The notes under the pieces: model-generated
Database searches by the model: none
What the model saw: the letters and a program-made list of their open reading frames with translations, nothing else
Told to the model about the DNA's origin: nothing
Source of the DNA: Candidatus Aphodovivens excrementavium
GTDB lineage: Bacteria > Actinomycetota > Coriobacteriia > Coriobacteriales > Eggerthellaceae
Length of the DNA stretch: 64,000 nt
Reading direction: 5' to 3'
Assembly (NCBI GenBank): GCA_018715935.1
Contig: DVKR01000028.1
Coordinates: forward strand, 1 to 64,000
Position numbers and translations under genes: made by a program
In this document: in pieces, positions 8,821 through 17,717 of the stretch
Numbering within the stretch: the first letter of the stretch is position 1
Layout of the letters: every line of letters starts with the position of its first letter

Positions 8821-9404
8821 CGCGCCTCGAGCGCACGGCCGAGCGTTACCTCGTCGGCGAACTCGAGGTCTCCCCCCACGGGCAAGCCGCTTGCCAGGCG
8901 CGTCACTGTGATGCCCAGCGGCTTGATAAGGCGCGCGAGGTAGGCAGCGGTTGTCTCGCCCTCGATGTTGGGATTGGTCGCAAGCACGACCTCCTGAACG
9001 TCCTCCGAACCAAGGCGCTTAAGCAGCTCGGCGATATGGAGGTCGTCAGGCCCGATGCCCTCCATAGGCGACAGCGCGCCGCCCAGCACGTGGTATGTGC
9101 CCTGAAACACACCCGTCCGCTCAATTGGCGGAATGTCGCGCGGCTCGCTTACCACGCAAAGCAGCGAGCCGTCGCGTTTGCCGGACAAGCAGATGTCGCA
9201 CAACTCTCCCTCGGCGTAATTGAAGCACCGCGAGCAAAACCTCACGGTGTCCTTAACCTCAACGATGGCGTCCGCCAAGCGCAGCGCCGAGGCCTTGTCG
9301 GCGTTGAGCAGCCAGTAGGCAATTCGCTGAGCGGACTTGGGGCCAATGCCCGGCAAGCGCTCGAGTTCGTCGAGAAGTTTTTGTATCGAAGGAGCCGATT
9401 GCAT
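8808..9404 (-). CDS. recR: Recombination mediator protein RecR
   Basis: This 198-residue RecR helps RecF and RecO load RecA at gapped DNA. A helix-hairpin-helix (LPGIGPKSAQRIA, 17-29) is followed by a four-Cys zinc finger (Cys57, Cys60, Cys69, Cys72) and a Toprim domain (LCVVSEPRDI at about 82 and ATNPNIEGETTA at about 142). The length is normal. It is the last gene of the conserved dnaX-ybaB-recR set, 24 bp after ybaB. The 3' end carries a direct duplication. Confidence 0.98.
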   Translation of the reverse strand: MQSAPSIQKLLDELERLPGIGPKSAQRIAYWLLNADKASALRLADAIVEVKDTVRFCSRCFNYAEGELCDICLSGKRDGSLLCVVSEPRDIPPIERTGVFQGTYHVLGGALSPMEGIGPDDLHIAELLKRLGSEDVQEVVLATNPNIEGETTAAYLARLIKPLGITVTRLASGLPVGGDLEFADEVTLGRALEARQPL

Positions 9405-9428
9405 AAGAGTCGTTAAACGATAGATCGA

Positions 9429-9776
9429 CTACATCAGACCGGGAATGTTCATGCCGCCCGTTACGGAGCTCATGCGCTGGTTGCTCAGCTCTTGGATGCC
9501 GCGCAGCGCCTCGTTGACGGCGGCGCAAACCATGTCTTGCAGCATCTCCACATCCTCGGGATCCACTGCCTCGGGGGCAATCTCAATGCTTTCAATGGTT
9601 TGGTCGCCCAGCGCGGTTGCCTTCACCATGCCGCCACCAGAAGTGCCGGTGAAGGTGAGCTCTTTGATTTCGTCCTGGGCCTTGGCAAGCTCGGCCTGCA
9701 TCTTTTGAGCCTGCTTCAACATGGCGTTCATGTTGCCGCCGCCCATACCGCCCGGGAATCCACCTCGTCTTGCCAT
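9429..9776 (-). CDS. ybaB: YbaB/EbfC-family nucleoid-associated protein
   Basis: This is a 115-residue homodimeric DNA-binding protein of the YbaB/EbfC family, which is found between dnaX and recR in most bacteria. The core begins NAMLKQAQKMQAELAKAQ, a helix rich in Gln and Lys, and is followed by the strand segment MVKATALGDQTIESIEI. The N terminus has a Gly-rich lead (RRGGFPGGMGGGNM). AAGGAG precedes the ATG by 8 bp. It sits 91 bp downstream of dnaX and is presumably cotranscribed with it. The exact physiological role of the family is not settled. Confidence 0.95.
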   Translation of the reverse strand: MARRGGFPGGMGGGNMNAMLKQAQKMQAELAKAQDEIKELTFTGTSGGGMVKATALGDQTIESIEIAPEAVDPEDVEMLQDMVCAAVNEALRGIQELSNQRMSSVTGGMNIPGLM

Positions 9777-9829
9777 TCTTGTTTCTCCTTGTCGTCAGGG
9801 GTGCAGTATGCATCTTTGCTTGTACTGCG

Positions 9830-9869
9830 TTACGTGCAGTTGCCTTTTTTCTCTTACGTGCAGTTGCCT
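9830..9869. repeat. 16-bp direct repeat across the dnaX stop codon
   Basis: TTACGTGCAGTTGCCT occurs at 9830-9845 and again at 9854-9869, a 24-bp period. The second copy runs into the dnaX stop codon (9868-9870). It is one of several stop-proximal duplications in the window. Confidence 0.85.
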
Positions 9870-12228
9870 ATTCTCTCACTTCTTCAAACGAGACGCCATC
9901 GCCAAACCCGGCAGACAGAATAGCTTGAAGGTCGCTCGGGTCTGCGGGAGACGGCGCCGAAGAGCCTGCTGCAGAATCGGCCACAGACGGAGCCGAGGAA
10001 CCTGCCACAGAACCAGAAGAAGACGAAACTGAAGAGCCTGCTGCGGGGTCAGAAGAAGACGGAGCCGAAAAGCCTGGCGCGGGGTCAGCAGAATGCTGAG
10101 CTGAAGAGCCTGCCGCCGGATCTGCCTGCCAGCCTGCGGAAGGATTAGCGGACGCAGCGTCGACGCCGTAAGGCAAGACCTCGTCGTAAGGAACAACGTC
10201 GTCGTAGGGCACCGCGTCGTCATCGTAGGGGACAACGTCGTCGTAGGGGACGACCTCCTCGTAAGGAACCGGCTCGTTGTAGCGCGCGGCATCGCCGTAG
10301 GATCCTTCGCGAGAAGACGCAGCAGACGCAGCAATAGGTTGAGAAGATGCCGTTTCGGAATGCGCCGAAGCCGGCTGAGCTGCCGCCGCTTGCTGCACCT
10401 CCGCATGACGAACAGCCGCCTGCGCCGACGGCTGAGGCTCATGCACCTCCGCACGCGCCGCAGACTCATCGGAAGCATGCAGCTCCACGCGCTTTCCCGC
10501 TTGAACATAGGAGAAAGCCAACTGCTCTCCGCACGCGCGAACCAAAGCGGAAGACACCGCCGTTTGAACGTCGGGCTTTTGAGCCGCCTTGAACGCGAAG
10601 GTGTTTTCAGCGGGAAACTCTATGGAAAGCGCACCCGCTGCGGCGTCAAACACCGCCTTCGTATTGAGGAACAGCACGCCGTAAGCGGCTTTTTCTTTCT
10701 TGAGCGTTGAGAGCGCCGCCTGCCAGATGCGCTGAAGCGCTGCGGGGTTCGCCAGGTTTTGCGCGAGCTGAGCAGAGACAGCCGCTCCACCCGAAGCAGA
10801 AACCCCTGCAGCGGCCACTGCTCCTGTCGCTTGAACCGCCGCGTGTGCAGCATCCTGAGCTTCGGCCTGCGCGGCGGCAGGCCGAGCTGTATGAGCAGCC
10901 TGCGCCACCTGGCTTGGAACCACCTGGGCGGATGTCGCTTGCGCTGCCTGCCCGGCATGCATGGACGCAGGCTCTACGACGCCAGTCACAACACTCGAAG
11001 CAGTATCCGCAACAGCAATACCCGCAGCGACGCTATCTGCGCCAACCGCAGCCGCTGCCGCGCCGCGAGGCACGTGAGCAACGGCTGAATAGCCCTCCTC
11101 CAACGCCTCTACGCGCTCGGCAAGCGACTCCAGCGTGAGGTCGGAATCGGGACGCACCATGCGCGTGAGCGCAATCTCAAACGACAGGCGCGTATTCGTG
11201 GAAAACTTAAGCTCCTGCATCAGATCGCCCAGTATGCCCAGCAAGCGGGCCAACCTATCGGGGGCGAACAGGGGCAGCTCCGCCTCCAGCTCCCTGCGCT
11301 CCGTTGCGCTCACTTCAAGCGCAACATCGGCGCCGGCAAGCGTCATCACGTAGAGATTACGCACATGCGTCGCCAAATCGCGCGTGAACTGAGCCAGGTC
11401 GGCTCCGGTCTCAACGAAGTTCGCCGTCCAGGTAAAGCACGCCGCAACGTCTCTGTGACCAATGGCGCTTACTATCTCGTTCATGTCGCTTGAGGTAAGC
11501 GAACCCAAAAGACGCTCGGTGTTCTCGAGGGTCACCGCGCCTTCGGAAAAGGCGATGACCTGCTCCAGCGACGTCAGCGCGTTACGCATTCCGCCTTCCG
11601 CTCGATGCGCAATCAGATCCAGCGCCTCGCCCTCGAACTCCACTCCTTCGGCAACACACACCGCGCCCAAGCGCGACACCAGCGCCTCGTTCGAGATACG
11701 CCTGAAATCGAACCGCTGGCAACGGGAGTGGATGGTTTCCGGAACCATCTGGGGGTCGGTCGTACACAGGATGAACACGACGTGGCTAGGCGGCTCTTCC
11801 AGCGTTTTCAGCAGCGCGTTGAACGCCGCGTCGGAGAGCATGTGAACCTCGTCGATGATATAGATCTTGTAGCGACCTCGCGTCGGAGCAAACTGCACGC
11901 GACGGATGATCTCTTCGCGCACGTTCTCTACGCCCGTGCGGCTTGCGGCGTCTAGCTCGTTGACATCGGGGTGCTCCCCGTCGGCGATAAGCCGGCAATC
12001 TTCGCAGGTGCCGTCGGGGTCGGGCGTAGGCCCGCGCTCGCACAGCAACGCTTTGGCAAGAAGGCGCGCAGTGGTTGTTTTGCCCGTGCCGCGCGGGCCG
12101 CAAAACAGGTAGGCATGGCTTACTTTGTCGTGCTCGACAGCGTTTTTCAGCGTACGCTCAATGTGCTCTTGCCCGACAACGTCCTCAAAGATCTGCGGTC
12201 GGTACTTTCTATACAGCGACTCCGCCAT
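9868..12228 (-). CDS. dnaX: DNA polymerase III subunit gamma/tau (DnaX)
   Basis: This 786-residue clamp-loader ATPase assembles the sliding clamp and links polymerase cores. The ATG at 12228 was chosen because MAESLYRKYRP is the conserved family N terminus, AAAGGTGA precedes it, and the longer open frame would run into dedA. The AAA+ domain shows the Walker A GPRGTGKTT, zinc-binding Cys residues around CEDC and the Walker B IDEVHM. The C-terminal third is low complexity. It includes an Ala/Gln/Val-rich tract, a run of VVPYDD-like hexapeptides at about 670-715, and Ala/Ser/Pro/Gly repeats (AAGSSAPS) before the end. No canonical A-AAA-AAG slippery site was seen, so a separate gamma form is not predicted. 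Confidence 0.97.
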   Translation of the reverse strand: MAESLYRKYRPQIFEDVVGQEHIERTLKNAVEHDKVSHAYLFCGPRGTGKTTTARLLAKALLCERGPTPDPDGTCEDCRLIADGEHPDVNELDAASRTGVENVREEIIRRVQFAPTRGRYKIYIIDEVHMLSDAAFNALLKTLEEPPSHVVFILCTTDPQMVPETIHSRCQRFDFRRISNEALVSRLGAVCVAEGVEFEGEALDLIAHRAEGGMRNALTSLEQVIAFSEGAVTLENTERLLGSLTSSDMNEIVSAIGHRDVAACFTWTANFVETGADLAQFTRDLATHVRNLYVMTLAGADVALEVSATERRELEAELPLFAPDRLARLLGILGDLMQELKFSTNTRLSFEIALTRMVRPDSDLTLESLAERVEALEEGYSAVAHVPRGAAAAAVGADSVAAGIAVADTASSVVTGVVEPASMHAGQAAQATSAQVVPSQVAQAAHTARPAAAQAEAQDAAHAAVQATGAVAAAGVSASGGAAVSAQLAQNLANPAALQRIWQAALSTLKKEKAAYGVLFLNTKAVFDAAAGALSIEFPAENTFAFKAAQKPDVQTAVSSALVRACGEQLAFSYVQAGKRVELHASDESAARAEVHEPQPSAQAAVRHAEVQQAAAAQPASAHSETASSQPIAASAASSREGSYGDAARYNEPVPYEEVVPYDDVVPYDDDAVPYDDVVPYDEVLPYGVDAASANPSAGWQADPAAGSSAQHSADPAPGFSAPSSSDPAAGSSVSSSSGSVAGSSAPSVADSAAGSSAPSPADPSDLQAILSAGFGDGVSFEEVRE

Positions 12229-12331
12229 GCACGTCACCTTTCCCACCATCGCATCAGTTGCAGCCACACCGGCTTTGCCGCGCACGCCTTCATCGCGCAG
12301 TTGCCGTGCAGCAGTGCGCCCCTGATGCGCC

Positions 12332-13024
12332 TTACGCCTGGAGGTCTTTTTCTCCCTCGGCTCCTTCCGCCTTCTTCTTGCGCGATGAAAGTGCAGCCTT
12401 AACAGCGCCAATGACAGCGGGCGCTACCGAAACCGCCACAATGCCCAGCACGATGACTTCAAAATGCTCCTGCACAAACGGCACGCCGCCGAAGAAATAG
12501 CCCACCAGCACGAACAGGCTCACCCAAGCAAAGCCTCCAATGCAGTTGAACAGCGTGAACTTGCCGAAGTTCATATGCCCCGTGCCTGCGATGAACGGGG
12601 CAAACGTGCGGAAAAACGGCATGAAACGCGTGATGACGATGGTAAGCCCACCGTACTTCGCAAAGAAGTGATCGAGCTTTTCCATACGCTCGGGGGTGAG
12701 CGCCTTTACCTTGCCCGAATCGATGATGCGGCTGCCAAACAGGCGCGCGATCCAATAGTTCGACGTGTTCCCCAAAATGGCCGCCGTGTAAAAGACGATC
12801 AGCGTTGCAAAGACGTTGAGGCCACCGCCGTCGGCAGAGAACACGCCAGCGGCGAACAAAAGCGAATCGCCCGGCAAGAAGGGGAAGAACACCAAGCCCG
12901 TTTCCACGAATACGATCAGCCACAAAGGCGTGTACACCATAACCGGGCCTAGGGTGATAATCCATCCCGCGATGGCGCCGCGCGGATCGGACAGCAAGTT
13001 AACGAAGAAATCGATGATCTCCAT
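12332..13024 (-). CDS. DedA-family membrane protein
   Basis: This 230-residue integral membrane protein of the DedA (SNARE-associated/VTT) family is thought to act in membrane lipid handling and proton-motive-force homeostasis. Family signatures are the FVETGLVFFPFLPGDSLLF segment (about 41-59), with the acidic and Pro-Gly-Asp residues, and the RFMPFFRTFAPFIAGTGHM segment (about 133-151) with conserved Arg and Pro. Several hydrophobic helices follow and the C-terminal tail is highly charged (RKKKAEGAEGEKD). It lies between the SRP RNA and dnaX on the same strand. Confidence 0.93.
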   Translation of the reverse strand: MEIIDFFVNLLSDPRGAIAGWIITLGPVMVYTPLWLIVFVETGLVFFPFLPGDSLLFAAGVFSADGGGLNVFATLIVFYTAAILGNTSNYWIARLFGSRIIDSGKVKALTPERMEKLDHFFAKYGGLTIVITRFMPFFRTFAPFIAGTGHMNFGKFTLFNCIGGFAWVSLFVLVGYFFGGVPFVQEHFEVIVLGIVAVSVAPAVIGAVKAALSSRKKKAEGAEGEKDLQA

Positions 13025-13047
13025 AAAAGCCTTTCGCTCATATGTGC

Positions 13048-13075
13048 GTGTCGCCGGTCAAACGGCCGGCGACAC
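13048..13075 (-). terminator. Hairpin downstream of the SRP RNA
   Basis: A perfect 10-bp GC-rich stem, GTGTCGCCGG and CCGGCGACAC, lies 4 bp past the 3' end of the SRP RNA. It is not followed by a clear U-tract, so it may act as a processing or weak termination signal ahead of dedA. Confidence 0.55.
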
Positions 13076-13079
13076 GAGA

Positions 13080-13184
13080 GTGCCTCGAATAGGCGTGGGC
13101 GCTCGTCAGCGGTCCCTTATGGCTGCTTCCTCCCGGACCTGACCAGGTTCGGAACTTGGCGCCGCCCAAGCCCATTCGAGGCAC
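13080..13184 (-). ncRNA. ffs: Signal recognition particle RNA, small bacterial type (4.5S)
   Basis: The minus strand carries the SRP domain IV core, including GGTCAGGTCCGGGAGGAAGC, which is the GGAA-type tetraloop region and the asymmetric loop bound by Ffh. The ends GTGCCTCGAA and TTCGAGGCAC are perfectly complementary and close a single long hairpin of about 105 nt. It lies close to dnaX and recR, a common arrangement. A TATACT -10 box stands 18-23 bp upstream. Confidence 0.97.
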
Positions 13185-13201
13185 TTAAAACTGCAAAAGA
13201 C

Positions 13202-13207
13202 AGTATA
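13202..13207 (-). promoter_or_regulatory. -10 box of the SRP RNA promoter
   Basis: TATACT on the minus strand predicts a start near 13195, about 11 nt before the mature 5' end at 13184. No strong -35 hexamer is visible at 16-18 bp. Confidence 0.55.
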
Positions 13208-13339
13208 GCCAAGCCAAGCCGCCACTCGGCGATGCTGCACAACTCAAACTAAAATAACACAGGCACACCACGACGCCGCGCGATGCGCCCCTGTAAGCAC
13301 GCACGCATAGCTCCCCACAAGCGCCATACCAGAAGCCGA

Positions 13340-13984
13340 CTAAACACGGAGCGGAGCATCCACCCCCTGCAGCCCTTCAAACACCAGCGTCTGCAAGAGC
13401 GCCGCAACCCGATCCACCGACGCCTTGCCGTCCATGTCCATAACCCAGCGGCGGTACGCCGCCAATATCCCGCCCGACACGAACGATGCGCACAGCAGCT
13501 TGTATTCGTCGGGCATGTTGCTGACGATGCGCCCGTCCTCCACGAATGCCTCGGTAAGCAGCTCCGGCATGTTGTCCAAAAGCATATCAAAGGGGATATG
13601 GCGCAATTGGCTGCGCAGCCGCGATGCATCGGTGCTCATCTCATCGCAAAACGCGGTGATGAGCTGAGCGATTTTCAACGATCCGCTCTTTCCGCTGGCG
13701 TCTTCGTCTTCCAGGCTCGCAACGAGCGTCCCAACCAACGCGCGGGTGTGCTCGCGCAAAATGCCGCAGGCTAAATCGTCCACAGAGCCGTAGTGCAGGT
13801 AGAACGTCTTTCGGTCGATCCCCGCCTCGCGCGCCAACGCCGACACAGTGATCTTCTCGTAGTCGCGCTCCTGTAGCAGCTTGAAAAACGCCGTTCGCAT
13901 CGCCTTCTCGGTTCGCGCGACGCGCTTGTCCGTGCTGCGTGCCGAAATGCCGCCCGACCCCGCAGTCACTCCATATCCTGCCAC
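13340..13984 (-). CDS. TetR/AcrR-family transcriptional regulator
   Basis: This 214-residue one-component repressor has its helix-turn-helix at about 46-70 (ITVSALAREAGIDRKTFYLHYG), a clear TetR signature. The C-terminal ligand-binding half is helical and not assignable to a known ligand. The start is GTG at 13984, with AGGGGGAG just upstream. It is divergent from the radical SAM gene. The 17-bp palindrome at 14008-14024 lies 24 bp upstream and is the likely operator, so the protein probably represses itself and possibly its neighbour. Confidence 0.93.
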   Translation of the reverse strand: MAGYGVTAGSGGISARSTDKRVARTEKAMRTAFFKLLQERDYEKITVSALAREAGIDRKTFYLHYGSVDDLACGILREHTRALVGTLVASLEDEDASGKSGSLKIAQLITAFCDEMSTDASRLRSQLRHIPFDMLLDNMPELLTEAFVEDGRIVSNMPDEYKLLCASFVSGGILAAYRRWVMDMDGKASVDRVAALLQTLVFEGLQGVDAPLRV

Positions 13985-14007
13985 AGCGCTCCCCCTTCTA
14001 CTAATTA

Positions 14008-14024
14008 TTCTCCAATTTGGAGAA
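14008..14024. promoter_or_regulatory. Palindromic operator, probably bound by the adjacent TetR protein
   Basis: TTCTCCAATTTGGAGAA is a perfect 8+1+8 palindrome between the TetR gene and the divergent radical SAM gene, the size and position expected for a TetR dimer site. Binding is inferred. Confidence 0.75.
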
Positions 14025-14083
14025 ATCCGTTGAACAATCTGCTCGGTTTCTGTGAGTTGTCACTTTCATTCACTTGTTCTCAT

Positions 14084-14101
14084 TATAATCCACACCTGTG
14101 G
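14084..14101 (+). promoter_or_regulatory. Promoter -10 box with adjoining small dyad, radical SAM gene
   Basis: TATAAT at 14084-14089 is a perfect -10 box on the plus strand, followed at once by the dyad CCACACCTGTGG (14090-14101) covering the predicted start. The nearest -35-like hexamer, TTGTCA (14057-14062), is 21 bp away, longer than ideal. An activator or a second repressor site could explain this. Confidence 0.5.
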
Positions 14102-14252
14102 ATATTCCACACCTGATGCGTAACATTCAAGAGAAAGCGACGATCTGCAACAAAACGCAGGCAAACCAAAGGTGAAACCCGCGCCGTTACGTTCCCACCC
14201 TCCAATGCGGCGCGGGATTTCCCAGGCTTTCCGAAAGAAAGGAGCGCCCAAA

Positions 14253-15668
14253 ATGAAGGCAACCGACCTTGTGAAACGAGCTGCTTACAACAAAGCGGTG
14301 GACTACCTTTTGGAAGATCCCGAAAACCACGTTCGGAAAATCATGGATCTTCTTGACAAGGCAGCCCCCGACGACCTGTTCCCCAGCCAGCGCAAGGCGT
14401 TTCGCACCGCCATCGACACGCAGAACAACTGGTACCAGCTCATCATGAAGGTGCTCGACCTTAACCCGCAGGTGCGCGATACGCTGATGCACACGTTCAT
14501 CGTGGACGCCAACCTGATGGCATGGCCCAAGCAGGAGGCAAACCGCACGCAGCACGGCTGCAACATTCCCTGGGCAGTGCTCATGGATCCCACCAGCGCC
14601 TGCAACCTGCACTGCACCGGCTGCTGGGCTGCCGAATACGGACACAACCTCAACCTCAGCTACGACGACCTCGATTCCATCATCAACCAAGGCATTGAGC
14701 TGGGCACTCACATCTACATCTACACCGGCGGCGAGCCGCTTGTACGCAAAAAGGACCTCATGCGCCTCTGCGAAGCGCATCCTGACTGCGCGTTTTTGTC
14801 GTTTACCAACGGCACGCTCATCGACGAGGAGTTCTGCCAGGAGATGATCCGCGTTAAGAATTTCATCCCCGCCATCAGCGTCGAGGGTTTCGAGGCCGCA
14901 ACCGACGCGCGCCGCGGCGACGGCACGTTCGGCAAGGTCGCCGAGGCGATGCGGCTTCTGCGCGAGCACGGACTGCCGTTCGGCGTGTCGTGCTGCTACA
15001 CCAGCGCCAATGCAAGCTCCCTCGCCAGCGAGGAGTTCTTCGACTGGATGATCGACCAAGGGGTGCTGTTCGCGTGGATCTTCACGTACTTCCCCGTGGG
15101 TGCGGGCGCTCCGACCGACCTCATGGTCACGCCCGAGCAGCGCGAGCATCTCTACAACTTCGTCCGCGAGATGCGCCTGACCAAGCCTCTGTTCACGCTG
15201 GACTTCCAAAACGATGGGGAATTCGTGGGCGGCTGCATCGCCGGCGGGCGGCGCTACCTGCATATCAATGCGGCGGGCGATGTGGAACCGTGTGTGTTCG
15301 CACATTACGCCAACGTCAACATCCACGACACGTCGCTACTCGACGCGCTCAAATCGCCGCTTTTCATGGAGTACTACCAGGGTCAGCCGTTCAACGACAA
15401 CCTGCTGCGCCCCTGCCCCATCCTCGAGAACAAAAACCGCCTGGCAGAGATGGTCGAGCGCGCCGGTGCTCACTCCACCGATCTTCAGGCCAAAGAGGAC
15501 GCGCGCGATCTGTGCGCCAAGTGCGCCGACTCGATTGACGCGTGGGCGCCGGTGGCCGAGCGCATCTGGAACAACCCCGACGACCCGATGCACGCCAAAC
15601 GCCAGGAGCCGACCCAGGGCATGGCCGACACCGACATGGACAAGCTCCGCGCACAAGGGCGACGGTAG
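14253..15668 (+). CDS. Radical SAM protein with C-terminal Cys-rich (SPASM-like) region
   Basis: This is a 471-residue iron-sulfur enzyme of the radical SAM superfamily. The CxxxCxxC motif is SACNLHCTGCW (Cys117, Cys121, Cys124), followed by the GGEPL motif. A second Cys-rich area (GGCIAGG, EPCVF, LRPCP, LCAKC) suggests auxiliary clusters of the SPASM/twitch kind. The start at 14253 follows AAGGAG by 11 bp; an upstream in-frame ATG lacks one. The N-terminal 90 residues before the radical domain are not recognised. The substrate is unknown. The gene is paired with a divergent TetR regulator, suggesting induced expression. Confidence 0.88.
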   Translation: MKATDLVKRAAYNKAVDYLLEDPENHVRKIMDLLDKAAPDDLFPSQRKAFRTAIDTQNNWYQLIMKVLDLNPQVRDTLMHTFIVDANLMAWPKQEANRTQHGCNIPWAVLMDPTSACNLHCTGCWAAEYGHNLNLSYDDLDSIINQGIELGTHIYIYTGGEPLVRKKDLMRLCEAHPDCAFLSFTNGTLIDEEFCQEMIRVKNFIPAISVEGFEAATDARRGDGTFGKVAEAMRLLREHGLPFGVSCCYTSANASSLASEEFFDWMIDQGVLFAWIFTYFPVGAGAPTDLMVTPEQREHLYNFVREMRLTKPLFTLDFQNDGEFVGGCIAGGRRYLHINAAGDVEPCVFAHYANVNIHDTSLLDALKSPLFMEYYQGQPFNDNLLRPCPILENKNRLAEMVERAGAHSTDLQAKEDARDLCAKCADSIDAWAPVAERIWNNPDDPMHAKRQEPTQGMADTDMDKLRAQGRR

Positions 15669-15770
15669 GGAGATGCAGCGTCGGCTCGTTGCAAACGGAT
15701 TGACAGAGCCCCATCATCAGCAAAGTCAGCGAGCAGAGCTACGGACTTCCATTTTCGGCAACGTCAGCGA

Positions 15771-15870
15771 GCGGGACTCTGACGAGTGCAGAAGACGAGA
15801 AAGCCCGCCTCGATTGGACTTTGGTCCATCGAGGCGGGCTTGAACGTCTTGTGCGCCGTCAGAGTCCCGC
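15771..15870. terminator. 100-bp nested palindrome, bidirectional terminator
   Basis: The inner 14-bp stem (AAGCCCGCCTCGAT at 15801-15814 with ATCGAGGCGGGCTT at 15828-15841) is perfect and has a further GGAC/GTCC pairing in its loop. It is flanked by AAGACG/CGTCTT and by the outer 14-bp arms GCGGGACTCTGACG (15771-15784) and CGTCAGAGTCCCGC (15857-15870). It lies between the convergent radical SAM and aspS genes and should stop transcription from both sides. Its length is unusual for a terminator. Confidence 0.8.
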
Positions 15871-15880
15871 GCAGCGTCGG

Positions 15881-15914
15881 GTAGTTCCGACGGCCGGCAG
15901 GCCGTCGGAACTAC
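15881..15914 (-). terminator. Perfect 15-bp hairpin overlapping the aspS stop codon
   Basis: GTAGTTCCGACGGCC and GGCCGTCGGAACTAC form a perfect stem with a 4-base loop. The aspS stop codon (15911-15913) is inside the stem. There is no U-tract, so it may stabilise the mRNA 3' end ahead of the larger terminator. Confidence 0.6.
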
Positions 15915-17689
15915 AACAACCTCAGCGACACGTCCTTCAGCTGGCGACCCGTCACTTCGGACGGAGCACCCGTCATCGGATCGCTTGCCGAACTCGTCTT
16001 CGGGAAGGCAATAACGTCGCGGATGGAATCGACACGTGCAAGCAGCATCACCAGGCGGTCGAGGCCCAGCGCGATGCCGCCGTGCGGGGGCGCGCCCAGC
16101 TCAAGCGCATGGATGAGGTGGCCGAACTTCTCTTCGATCTGCTCGTCGTCAAGTCCGCAGCAGCGCAGCACGCGGCGCTGCAGATCCGCGTTGTGAATAC
16201 GGATGGTGCCGCCGCCCACCTCAAAGCCGTCCATGACCAAGTCGTAGCTGTAGCTGCCCACGGAAAGCGGGTCGCTCTCAAGCTTGTCGAGATCCTCAGC
16301 CGCCGGCATAGTGAACGGATGATGCTCGGCGGAGAGCTTCTTCTCGTCTTCCTCGTAATGGAACATCGGGAAGTCCACTACCCACAAAAGCGCGTGACCC
16401 TCGCGCGGAATATCCATCGCATCGGCCATGTGCAGGCGCAGGGCAGACAGCACCGTGTTGGCAACCTTGGCGGTATCTGCCGCAAAGAGCACCAGATCGC
16501 CCGGCTCCACGCCCAGCGCCTCTTTCATCTTCGCGTAGGTCTCCTCTTCGAAGAACTTGATGATGGGGCTTTTCTCCTTGCCGTCGGTGGTGTAGGCAAT
16601 CCACGCCATGCCCTTGGCGCCGTTAGCCGAAGCGATGTTGCCCAGCTTCTCGATCTCGCCGCGACTCCAATCGCCGGCGCCCTTCACATTGATGGCCTTA
16701 ACCACTCCGCCCGCCTCGACTGCCTTGGCAAACACGCCAAAACCGCAGCCGCGCACGATGTCGGTAAGATTGACAAGCTCCATGCCGAAACGCACGTCCG
16801 GACGGTCGCAACCGTAGCGCTCCATCGCCTCGGCGTAGGGCATGCGCTGCAAGGGGAACTCATGCTCAACGCCAACGGCCTTGAGTACCTCGGCCATGAC
16901 GCCTTCCATCATATCCATCACGTCTTCGCCCTCGACGAACGACATCTCGATGTCCACCTGCGTAAACTCAGGCTGGCGGTCGGCGCGCAGGTCCTCGTCG
17001 CGGAAACAGCGCGCAATCTGGTAATAGCGCTCGACACCCGCGCACATCAGCATTTGCTTGAACTGCTGAGGGCTTTGCGGCAGCGCGAAGAACTTCCCCG
17101 GGTTGGTGCGGCTGGGCACAATGTAATCGCGTGCGCCTTCCGGAGTGGAGTTCGCCAAAATGGGAGTTTCCACCTCCATGAACCCTCGCTCGTTAAGCGC
17201 CGTGCGCATTGCCTGGGCGACTTTATGGCGAAGCATCAGGTTCGCCATCATCTCAGGACGACGAATGTCGAGATAGCGCCACTTCATGCGCATGGTCTCG
17301 TCGGTGCCAATGCCGTCTTCGATGGAGAACGGCGGCGTCACCGAGGTGTTCAGAACTTCAAGCGAGGTGCACAGCACTTCGATTTCCCCCGTAGCCATGT
17401 TGGGGTTCACGCCCTCATCGCCACGATAGCGCACGCGGCCGGTTGCCTTCAAAACGTACTCGCGCCCCAGATGCTCCGCAACGGCGAACTCATCGCCCGT
17501 CACGCAATCGGGATCGACAACCACCTGGGTGTAACCGTCGCGGTCACGCAGGTCGATGAAGATCAGTCCGCCATGGTCGCGCGTATGCCACGCCCAGCCG
17601 CACAGCACCACTTCGCGGTCGATGTCGTCGCGGCGAAGCTCGCCGCAGGTGGCGGTGTGCATGCAGTATTCGTTCGTAAAATCGGTCAT
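15911..17689 (-). CDS. aspS: Aspartate--tRNA ligase
   Basis: This 592-residue class IIb aminoacyl-tRNA synthetase charges tRNA-Asp (and possibly tRNA-Asn). An N-terminal OB-fold anticodon domain ([23 protein letters not shown]) is followed by the catalytic core with motif 2 ([19 protein letters not shown]), a GAD insertion domain and motif 3 ([13 protein letters not shown]). The start [16 protein letters not shown] is set by GAGGAAAAG upstream; a longer open frame has no support. Two hairpins follow the gene. Confidence 0.98.
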   Translation of the reverse strand: MTDFTNEYCMHTATCGELRRDDIDREVVLCGWAWHTRDHGGLIFIDLRDRDGYTQVVVDPDCVTGDEFAVAEHLGREYVLKATGRVRYRGDEGVNPNMATGEIEVLCTSLEVLNTSVTPPFSIEDGIGTDETMRMKWRYLDIRRPEMMANLMLRHKVAQAMRTALNERGFMEVETPILANSTPEGARDYIVPSRTNPGKFFALPQSPQQFKQMLMCAGVERYYQIARCFRDEDLRADRQPEFTQVDIEMSFVEGEDVMDMMEGVMAEVLKAVGVEHEFPLQRMPYAEAMERYGCDRPDVRFGMELVNLTDIVRGCGFGVFAKAVEAGGVVKAINVKGAGDWSRGEIEKLGNIASANGAKGMAWIAYTTDGKEKSPIIKFFEEETYAKMKEALGVEPGDLVLFAADTAKVANTVLSALRLHMADAMDIPREGHALLWVVDFPMFHYEEDEKKLSAEHHPFTMPAAEDLDKLESDPLSVGSYSYDLVMDGFEVGGGTIRIHNADLQRRVLRCCGLDDEQIEEKFGHLIHALELGAPPHGGIALGLDRLVMLLARVDSIRDVIAFPKTSSASDPMTGAPSEVTGRQLKDVSLRLL

Positions 17690-17717
17690 GATTGCTTTTC
17701 CTCGCATGTGTTTCGTA

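Noticed and set aside
10660-10700. Possible dnaX programmed frameshift at an A-rich stretch (AAGAAAGAAAAAG on the minus strand)
   Set aside because: It is not a canonical slippery heptamer and no strong stimulating hairpin was evident, so a gamma product is not claimed.
12229-12411. 61-codon N-terminal extension of dnaX
   Set aside because: It overlaps the dedA 3' end, is very basic and unlike the family, and the internal ATG has a good ribosome site and the conserved start MAESLYRKYRP.
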